The notes under the pieces were generated by a model that saw only the letters and a list, made by a program, of their open reading frames with translations, was not told the origin of the DNA and searched no databases. A stretch of 64,000 nt of DNA from Streptomyces cyaneogriseus subsp. noncyanogenus. Its GTDB lineage: Bacteria > Actinomycetota > Actinomycetes > Streptomycetales > Streptomycetaceae. The stretch lies in NCBI RefSeq assembly GCF_000931445.1, contig NZ_CP010849.1, positions 5,270,001 to 5,334,000 of the forward strand. Direction: 5' to 3'. Made by a program: the position numbers and the translations under genes. Positions 56,912-64,000 of this stretch are shown here, piece by piece (the stretch's first letter is position 1; each line of letters opens with the position of its first letter).

Positions 56912-58126
56912 TCACCAGGTGATCGGCAGCGACTCCAGACCCCGGATGATCGACGCCGGCTTCAGCCGCAGCTCCGACTCCGGCACCGCCAGCCGCACCT
57001 GCGGCATCCGCTCCAGCAGGGCGCCGAGCGCCTCCTGGAGCTCGATACGGGCCAACTGGGCGCCCAGGCAGTAGTGGATGCCCGCGCCGAACGCCAGGTG
57101 CGGATTGACGGCCCGGGTCAGGTCCAGGCGCTCACCGTCCTCGAACACCTCCGGGTCGCGGTTGGCGGTGGCGACCGCGGGCAGCACCACCGCACCGGCC
57201 GGCAGCACCTCCCCGTTGCCCAGCTCCACCTCGGCGGTGGTCAGCCGCGGGATGATGCCGCCGGTCGTCGTCAGCGGCACGTACCGCAGCAGCTCGTCCA
57301 CCGCCTGCGGCAGCGCCGCCGGGTCGGCCTTCAGCGCCGCGAACTGCTCCGGGTGGCGCAGCAACTGCACCAGGAACATGCTGATCTGGTTCGCGGTCGT
57401 CTCGTGCCCGGCGCTGAGGATGCCGATGCACAGCGCGATGATCTCCCGCTCGGTGAGCGTGTCGTCGTCCTCGCGGGCCGCGATCAGCGCGCTCATCAGG
57501 TCGTCGGCGGGCGCCTTCCGCTTGGCCTCCAGCAGCTCGCCGAAGTACTTCACCAGGGCCACGGTGGCGGCCTCCTTCTCCACCACCTGCTGCCAGTCGC
57601 CGAGCAGCGCGTTGGACCAGGCGTGGAAGGTGTCCTGGTCCTCCGCCGGCACCCCCAGCAGCTCGCAGACGACCCGCACCGGCAGCGGCAGCGAGAAGTT
57701 CTTCACCAGGTCGACCGGGCGGGGCTTGGTCTCCATCTCGTCCAGCAGCTCCGCCACCAGCTCCCGCACCCGGGGCCGCAGCGACTCCACGCGCCGCGCG
57801 GTGAAGCCCCGGCTGACCAGCTTGCGCAGCCGGGTGTGCTCCGGGGCGTCCATGCCGACCAGGGACTCGTTCATCAGCTTGCCGGTCTCGGTCTCCGACA
57901 TCGCGGCCGCGGCACTGGCCATGACCTTGCTGCTGAACCGGGAGTCGACGAGGACCTTGCGGACATCGGCGTGCTTGGTCACCAGATAGCCGGTGATGCC
58001 GTCGGGGAACCGCACCTCGGCCACCGAGCGCCCGTCGCGGACCTCCGCCAGCTCGGGGGGAAGGTCGCACACCGACGGCGGGTCGGGGAACGGGAAGGCG
58101 ATCGGCTCGGTCGTCGCGTCACTCAT
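56912..58126 (-). CDS. Cytochrome P450, probable macrolide tailoring hydroxylase
   Basis: The protein is a soluble bacterial P450 of 404 residues, a normal length. Visible motifs are the I-helix oxygen-activation motif AGHETT (239-244), the K-helix ExxR (ELLR) and the heme loop FGAGIHYCLGAQ with the thiolate Cys 353. The start at 58126 was chosen over an in-frame ATG at 58174 because GGAG (58138-58135) lies 8 nt before it and homologues typically start with MSDA/T-like residues. It is transcribed toward the PKS operon and lies 102 bp downstream of the minus-strand PKS, probably in one transcript with it. No ferredoxin gene is present, so redox partners must come from elsewhere. The family resembles CYP107-like macrolide oxidases. 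The site of oxidation on the polyketide cannot be read from sequence. Confidence 0.93.
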   Translation of the reverse strand: MSDATTEPIAFPFPDPPSVCDLPPELAEVRDGRSVAEVRFPDGITGYLVTKHADVRKVLVDSRFSSKVMASAAAAMSETETGKLMNESLVGMDAPEHTRLRKLVSRGFTARRVESLRPRVRELVAELLDEMETKPRPVDLVKNFSLPLPVRVVCELLGVPAEDQDTFHAWSNALLGDWQQVVEKEAATVALVKYFGELLEAKRKAPADDLMSALIAAREDDDTLTEREIIALCIGILSAGHETTANQISMFLVQLLRHPEQFAALKADPAALPQAVDELLRYVPLTTTGGIIPRLTTAEVELGNGEVLPAGAVVLPAVATANRDPEVFEDGERLDLTRAVNPHLAFGAGIHYCLGAQLARIELQEALGALLERMPQVRLAVPESELRLKPASIIRGLESLPITW

Positions 58127-58134
58127 GAAGGGAA

Positions 58135-58138
58135 CTCC
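58135..58138 (-). promoter_or_regulatory. RBS deciding the P450 start
   Basis: On the minus strand GGAG is followed 8 nt later by the ATG at 58126. The upstream in-frame ATG at 58174 has no comparable site. Confidence 0.7.
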
Positions 58139-58168
58139 GTCATCATCTAGGTGTTCTTCGGGTCTCTC

Positions 58169-58196
58169 GGTCACCGGCCGGACGGGCCGGGTGACC
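58169..58196 (-). promoter_or_regulatory. Hairpin between minus-strand PKS and P450
   Basis: The arms 58169-58179 and 58185-58196 pair over 11 bp with one bulged base. It lies in the 102-bp gap and could attenuate read-through from the PKS into the P450 or stabilise the upstream mRNA end. Confidence 0.45.
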
Positions 58197-58228
58197 CCAG
58201 GGGCCGGACGCCCCGGGGGAGGTCGTGG

Positions 58229-61200
58229 TCAGGACGCCGGGCCGCTGCGGGCCCGCGCCATCGCGAGCAGGTCGGCGACGTCCATGGACTTGATCTCGTC
58301 GCTGCGGTCGGCGGCGGGCGCCGCCGCCCCGTCGCCGTCCCGCTCGCCGGCCAGCTCCAGCAGGGCGTCGAGCAGCCCCGCCTCACGCAACCGGGCCAGC
58401 GGTACGGACATCAGGGCCCGGCGGACCCCGGCCTCCGCGTCCCGCCCGGCCGCCCCCGGCTCCGGGCCGCCGTCGGGCGACAACTTGCCCAGCAGCAGCG
58501 GCACCAGCGCGTCCAGCGTCGGGTAGTCGAAGACCAGGCTGACCGGCAGACGCAGACCGGTCGCCGCGCCCAGCCGGTTGCGCAGCTCCACCGCGGTCAG
58601 CGAGGTGAACCCCAGGTCCCGGAAGGGCCGGTCCGCCTCGATCAGCCCGCCGTCCGCGTGCCCCAGGACGGCGGCGACCTGGCCGCGCACCAGGGACAGC
58701 AGGGCCTCGTGGCGCTCGGCGGGTACCAGAGCGGCCAGCCGGTCGCGCAGCGAGGCGCCCGCGTCCCGCTCGCCCGCCCCGGCCCGGCGCCGGGCCGGAG
58801 CGCGGAACAGGGAACGCAGCACCGCGGGCAACGACCCGGCGGCGGCCTGGGCCCGCAGCACGGCGGCGTTCAGCCGCACCGGGAAGACCACCGGCTCCGT
58901 GCCGTGCCAGCCGTGGTCGAACAACTGCAGCGCCTCGCCGGACGGCAGTGCCGCCACGCCCTGCATCGGCGTGCCCGCCGACACCGCCCCGGCCAGCCGG
59001 CCGCCCATGCCGCGCTCCGTCTCCCACAGCCCCCACGCCAGGCTCACCCCCGGCAGGCCCCGGGCGCGCCGGTGCCGCGCGAGCGCGTCGAGGAACGTGT
59101 TGGCCGCCGCGTAGTTGCCCTGGCCGGTGCCGCCCAGGGTGCCCGCGACCGACGAGAAGAGCACGAACGCGGCCAGGCCGAGGTCCTCGGTCAGCTCGTG
59201 CAGATGCCAGGCGGCGTCCACCTTGGGGCGGAAGACGCGATCGAGGTGGCCGGGCGTGAGGGCGGCCAGCAGCGCGTTGTCGGCGGCGCCCGCGCAGTGC
59301 ACGACCGCGGTCAGCGGATGCTCCGCCGGTACGGTGGCCAGCACCGCGGCGAGCGCCTCCCGGTCGGCCGCGTCGCACGCCACCAGCGTGACCGCGGCAC
59401 CGGCCTCGGACAGCCGCGCCAGCAGCTCGTCGGCGCCCTCCGCCCCGGGCCCCCGGCGGCTGAGCAGCAGCAGCCGCCGCAGCCCGTGCCGCCGCACCAG
59501 GTGCTCGCTCACCAGCGCCCCGAGCCCGCCCGTCGCGCCGGTCACCAGCACGGTGCCGGACGGGTCGACCGCGTCCAGCGCCAGACCGGGCACCCCCTCC
59601 GCCTCCGGCCGCGCCCCGGCACCCGCCGGCCGCGTCAGCCGGGGGGCCAGCGCCGCCCCCGCCCGCAACGCCAGTTCCGGCTCCCCGGAGGCCACCGCGG
59701 CCGGCACCGCCCGCCACGACTCCTCGGTACCGTCCAGGTCCAGCAGTACCAGCCGCCCGGGGTTCTCCGACTGCGCGGAGCGCACCAGCCCCGGGACGGC
59801 GGCCGAGGCCAGCCCGGTCACCGGATCCTGCGCCGACGTGCCCAGCGCCTGCCGGGTGGCCACCACCAGCGGCAGCGCGGCCAGCCGTTCGTCCATCTCC
59901 TCGGCGAGCCAGGAGCGGACCGTCGCCAGCACCAGATCCGCCCGCGCCCGCGCGGTCGCGGCGAGCGCGCCCGGGCCGGGGTCACTTCCCGTCAGATCCA
60001 GCAGCGCGAACTCCGGCACGTCCCCGCCCGCGGCGACCGAGGCGGCCAGCGCCTCAAGCCCGGCGTGGCGAACGGCCCGCCCACCGGCATCCCGCCCATC
60101 GGCAGCCCGCGAACCGGCATCCCGCCCGCCCGGCCCCGGGGCGGCCTCTCCCGGCTGCTCCACGCCCGGGTCCAGCACCGCCCAGGCGCCGCCCGCGACG
60201 GCGGGCAGCGGTACGGGCTCCCAGACCAGGGTCAGCAGCGAGGTGTCCGGCGCGGCGCCGCCCGTGCCCAGCTCGCCCGCGGTCACCGGCCGCAGCAGCA
60301 GCGAACCGACCGAGGCGACGGGCGCGCCCGTACCGTCGGACAGCTCCAGCGACACCGCGTCGCTCCCGGCCGGGGCCAGCGCCACCCGCAGCACGGACGC
60401 GCCGGTGGCGTGCAGCGACACCTCGTTCCAGGCGAACGGCCGCAGCACCGCCCCGTCCGGGACCTCCAGCACCCCGCCCAGGCCGAGCGCGTGCAGCGCC
60501 GCGTCCAGCAGCGCCGGATGCAGCAGATAGCCGTCCGTCTCGCCCTCCAGCTCCCGCGGCGGGCGCACCTCGGCGAAGACCTGCCGGCCGCGCGACCAGG
60601 CCGCGGCGAGCCCCCGGAAAGCGGGCCCGTACTCGATCGGCCCGCCCGCCAGCCCCTCGTACAGACCGCCCAGGGCGATCGGCTCGGCGCCGGCCGGCGG
60701 CCACACCGCCTCCGCCGGCGCCGGGGCGGGCCCGGCCGGGGCCAGTACGCCGGTGCCGTGCCGGGTCCACGGGGCGCCCGGCGCCTCGTCGTCCGCACGG
60801 GAGAAGACCACGATCTCGCGGCGCCCCGACGCGTCCGGCGCCCCCACCGTGAGCTGCACCTGCGTACCGCCCGAGGCGGGCAGCGCCAGGGGAGCCTCCA
60901 TCGTCAGCTCCTCCACCCGAGGGCACCCCAGCAGGTCCCCGGCGACCACCGCCAGCTCCACGAAGGCCGTACCGGGCAGCAGTACCGCGCCCCCGATCCG
61001 GTGGTCGGCCAGCCACGGGTGCTCGCGTGCCGAGAGCCGCCCGGTCAGCACCAGGCCGTCCGGCTCGGCCAGTTCGACCGCGGCGCCCAGCAGCGGGTGC
61101 TCCGGCGACCGCAGTCCGGCCGCGGCCATGTCACCGGCCTGCGCGGAGGGCATCCGCAGCCAGTACCGCTGCCGCTGGAAGGCGTACGTCGGCAGGTCCA

Positions 61201-62069
61201 CGGGGCGCGCGCCGGTGCCCTCGAAGACCGTGGCCCAGTCCACCGGGGCGCCGTGCGCGTGGGCCTCGGCGAGGGAGACCAGGAAGCGGCCCAGCCCGCC
61301 GTCGTCCCGCCGGAGCGTGCCGCCGACCTCGGCCGCCGCCCCGGCATGCTCGATGATCTCCTGCACGGCCATCGACACCACCGGGTGCGGACTGACCTCC
61401 AGCAGGATCCGGAAGTCGTCCGTGAGCGCCGCTTCGACGGCCTCCTCGAAGACGACGGTCTCCCGCATGTTCCGCAGCCAGTAGGCGGCGTCCAGCTCCG
61501 CGGTGTCGCCGGGTTTCCCGGAGACGGTGGAGTAGAAGGCGACGGAGGACGAGCGCGGCGTGATGTCCGCCAGCTCCCGCAGCAGGTCGTCCGCCAGGGC
61601 GTCGACCTGCGCGGAGTGGGAGGCGTAGTCCACGGCGATACGGCGGGCACGTATCTCCCGCTCCTCGCACACCGCCTGCACCGCGTCCAGGCCCTCCGGA
61701 TCACCGGAGACGACGACCGAGGACGGGCCGTTGACGGCGGCTACCCCCACCCGGCCCTCCCACGGGGCCAGAAGCTCCTCCACCTCGCCGACCGGGAGGG
61801 CGACGGACATCATGCCGCCCTTGCCCGACAGCCGCTCCAGCACCAGCCGTGAGCGGACCGCGACGATCCGGGCGCCGTCCTCCAGGGACAGGCCGCCCGC
61901 CACGCAGGCGGCGGCCACCTCGCCCTGGGAGTGCCCGATCACGGCGGCGGGCTCCACGCCGTAGGACCGCCACAGCGCGGCCAGGGACACCATCACCGCC
62001 CACAGCACCGGCTGCACCACATCCACCCGCTGCCACAGCGCGTCCTCCGCCGGACGTGACACCACATCC
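58229..62069 (-). CDS. Minus-strand modular PKS, 3' part: AT'-DH-KR-ACP
   Basis: The frame runs from the linker edge at 62069 to the stop at 58229. It continues the PKS whose KS is at 62510-64000. The AT (5' end lost) has GHSQG and YASH (61627-61616), so methylmalonyl. The DH has HRIGGAVLLP and HPALLDAAL, both intact. The KR has GATGGLG, FSS and Tyr (59113-59111) in GQGNYAAAN, but the B-type LDD reads ADN. The ACP has GFTSL instead of GFDSL, with its Ser kept (58603-58601). The C-terminus ends with IKSMDVADLLAMARA, a docking tail unlike those of the plus-strand PKSs. Predicted output is a methyl-branched alkene. Its GTG at 62065 is internal, not a start. Confidence 0.93.
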
Positions 62070-62111
62070 TCGTATAACTTCGTATAATGTATGCTATACG
62101 AAGTTATTACG
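62070..62111 (-). other. 454 paired-end linker copy 7, opposite orientation, artefact
   Basis: This is the reverse complement of the 42-bp linker seen at 60-101. It cuts the minus-strand AT. Confidence 0.93.
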
Positions 62112-62289
62112 CGTACTCGGCCCCGACACCCACACCCTCACCACCGCCCTGGACACCCTCACCGCCGGCACCCCCGGCACCGGCGTGATCACCGCACGCG
62201 CCACCCAGACCGGCGCGCCGGCCGTCGTCGTCTTCCCCGGCCAGGGATCGCAGTGGGCCGGGATGGGACGTGAACTGTGGGACACCTCC
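62112..62289 (+). other. Misplaced AT fragment in plus orientation
   Basis: This 178-bp stretch closely matches the KS-AT linker and AT start of module D1 (from about 33174), in plus orientation. It lies between two linkers inside a minus-strand gene. It is a chimeric read fragment, not a gene. Confidence 0.85.
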
Positions 62290-62331
62290 TCGTATCACTT
62301 CGTATAATGTATGCTATACGAAGTTATTACG
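62290..62331 (-). other. 454 paired-end linker copy 8 with one base change, artefact
   Basis: Same orientation as copy 7, with A to C at 62296 relative to the other copies, as expected of a read error. Confidence 0.92.
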
Positions 62332-62467
62332 GCAGCCGGTGCTGTGGGCGGTGATGGTGTCCCTGGCCGCGCTGTGGCGGTCCTACGGCGTGGAGCCCGC
62401 CGCCGTGATCGGGCACTCCCAGGGCGAGGTAGCCGCCGCCTGCGTGGCGGGCGGCCTGTCCCTGGAG
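62332..62467 (+). other. Second misplaced AT fragment in plus orientation
   Basis: This 136-bp stretch encodes the AT segment from QPVLWAV to GGLSLE around GHSQG, in plus orientation between two linkers. It matches the methylmalonyl ATs at 33480, 42600 and 47540. It is a chimeric fragment. Confidence 0.85.
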
Positions 62468-62509
62468 CGTAATAACTGCGTATAGCATACATTATACGAA
62501 GTTATACGA
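62468..62509 (+). other. 454 paired-end linker copy 9 with one base change, artefact
   Basis: Orientation as at 60-101, with T to G at 62478. It marks the right edge of the artefact zone. Confidence 0.92.
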
Positions 62510-64000
62510 CCCATCCCGGCCCACTGCGATCCTGGCCGGGGAAGACGAAGACGGCCGGCGAGCCGGTCTGGGTGGCGCGTGCCGTGATCACGCCGGTGCC
62601 GGGGGTGCCGGTGGGGAGGGTGTCGAGGGCGGTGGTGAGGGTGGGGGTGTCGGGGCCGAGTACGACGGCCCGGCGTTCGAACGCGGCGCGGGTGGTGGCC
62701 AGGGAGAGGGCCACGTCGGCGGGGGCGGTGTCGGGGTGGTCGCGCAGGTGGCGGGCGAGGCGTCCGGCCTGGGCGCGCAGTGCGGCCTCGGTACGGCCCG
62801 ACAGTACCCACGGAAGGACCGGAAGATCCTTGCCGGTGGCGGGTTCGGTCACCGGCTCGTCCGGCTCGGGGGCCTGCTCCAGGATGACGTGGGCGTTGGT
62901 GCCGCTGACCCCGAAGGACGACACCGCCGCCCGGCGCGGCCGTCCCGTCTCCGGCCACGGCCGGTTCGCGGTGAGCAGCCGTACGGCCCCCGTGGCCCAG
63001 TCGACGTGCGGGGTCGGCTCGTCCACGTGCAGCGTCTGTGGCATGACCCCGTGCCGCAGGGCCATCACCGTCTTGATCACACCGCTCACCCCGGCCGCGT
63101 ACTGGGTGTGCCCGATGTTCGACTTCACGGACCCCAGCCACAGCGGCCGGTCGGCGGGGCGGTCCTGCCCGTACGTCGCCAGCAGCGCCCGCGCCTCGAT
63201 CGGGTCGCCCAGCGTCGTCCCCGTGCCGTGCGCCTCGACGAGGTCCACGTCGGCGGGGGCCAGGCCCGCGCGGTCCAGCGTGCTCAGGATGAGCCGCCGC
63301 TGGGCGGGACCGCTCGGTGCGGTCAGGCCGTTGGAGGCACCGTCCTGGTTGATGCCGCTCTCCCGGATCACGGCCAGCACCGGATGCCCCGCCGCCAGTG
63401 CGTCCGACAGCCGCTCCAGGACCAGGACCCCGACGCCCTCGCCCCAGCCGGTGCCGTCGGCGGAGGCCGCGAACGCCTTGCAGCGCCCGTCCGCCGCCAG
63501 ACCGCCCTGCACCGAGAACTCCGGGAAGGCACCCGGCGTCGCCAGCACCGACACGCCCCCGGCCAGGGCCAGCGAGCACTCGCCGCCGCGCAGTGCCCGC
63601 ACCGCCAGATGGGCGGAGACCAGGGAGGAGGAGCAGGCCGTGTCGACGGTGACCGCCGGGCCCTCCAGGCCGAGGAAGTACGCCACCCGGCCGGACAGCA
63701 CGCTCCCCGAGGTGCCGGTCAGCATGTAGCCGTCCCGGCCCTGCGGCGAGGCGGCCAGCACCCCGGCGAAGTCGCCGCCCGTGCCGCCGAAGAAGACGCC
63801 CGCGGTGCTGCCGCGCAACGACCGCGGGTCCACCCGGGCGCGTTCCAGGGCCTCCCAGGACGTCTCCAGGAGCAGCCGCTGCTGCGGGTCCATGGCGAGG
63901 GCCTCGCGCGGCGAGATCCCGAAGAAGTCCGCGTCGAAGTCGCCCGCGCCCTCCAGGAAGCCGCCCTCCAGCGTGGTGGAGGCGCCGGACTCCTGGGCGT
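62510..64000 (-). CDS. Minus-strand modular PKS, 5' side: KS and KS-AT linker, open at window end
   Basis: The frame is open from 64000 down to the linker. The KS has DTACSSS (Cys 63635-63633), VEAHGTGT and SNIGHTQ, all intact. The KS-AT linker and AT start (below about 62890) are almost identical to those of module D1. The frame shifts near 62531, where FPGQGSQ becomes FPGQDRS. One G is missing from a GGG run, an error typical of 454 reads, so the shift is probably false. The gene continues beyond the window, and its true start, loading domain or earlier modules are not visible. It probably belongs with 58229-62069. Confidence 0.88.

Larger units (their letters stand above)
58500..64000 (-). 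other. PKS module F (minus strand): KS-AT(methylmalonyl)-DH-KR-ACP, interrupted
   Basis: Order on the minus strand: KS about 64000-62880 (Cys codon 63635-63633), KS-AT linker to about 62550, broken AT, AT remainder 62069-61170, DH about 61090-60280, KR about 59560-59000, ACP about 58720-58500. That both halves belong to one module is inferred from their order, strand and spacing across the artefact. Confidence 0.8.

Noticed and set aside
57074..58150. Plus-strand ORF opposite the P450
   Set aside because: The minus strand has all P450 motifs; the plus-strand product has no recognisable domain.
62065..62065. GTG at 62065 as the start of the minus-strand PKS
   Set aside because: It lies in the middle of an AT domain directly beside a linker; the conserved AT start and KS are found upstream on the same strand.

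Overview
The window is almost wholly filled by giant modular type I polyketide synthase (PKS) genes plus one cytochrome P450. Very high G+C with codons ending in C or G, class-1a-like PKS docking helices and the cluster style point to a Streptomyces or close actinomycete. I see no tRNA, rRNA, CRISPR array, transposase or regulator gene.

Layout. (1) 1-386 is an assembly artefact: acyltransferase (AT) scraps separated by four 42-bp linkers that contain loxP. (2) 387-5081 is the 3' part of a PKS gene (AT-DH-ER-KR-ACP). (3) 5104-19500 encodes a three-module PKS, 19507-31338 a two-module PKS, and both lie in tight succession with the first gene. (4) A 273-bp gap with hairpins follows. (5) 31612-45576 encodes a three-module methylmalonyl-type PKS. 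(6) 45622-56773 encodes the terminal two-module PKS with thioesterase, split in this assembly by a 283-bp artefact at 52045-52327 that carries two linkers. (7) Strong convergent terminators lie at 56788-56889. (8) On the minus strand are a P450 (56912-58126) and, upstream of it, another PKS (58229 to beyond 64000) broken by a third linker zone (62070-62509).

How it works. The plus-strand genes would build a macrolide-like chain that the thioesterase releases. Read backwards from the thioesterase, the active domains predict a 2-enoate, 4-methyl, 5-hydroxy, 6-methyl, 7-oxo, 8-methyl, 9-hydroxy, 10-methyl, 11-oxo pattern, the same as the C1-C11 stretch of the oligomycin macrolides. The upstream part looks different. 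Several reductive domains are visibly dead, and two ATs have uncommon specificity motifs (HAAH, and VPTH with GSSQG). The P450 is a likely tailoring hydroxylase.

The most striking pattern, nine perfect or near-perfect loxP-like sites, is best explained as the Roche 454 Titanium paired-end linker left untrimmed and assembled into near-identical AT repeats. It should not be read as a recombination system. All gene boundaries near 1-386, 52045-52327 and 62070-62509 are therefore unreliable.
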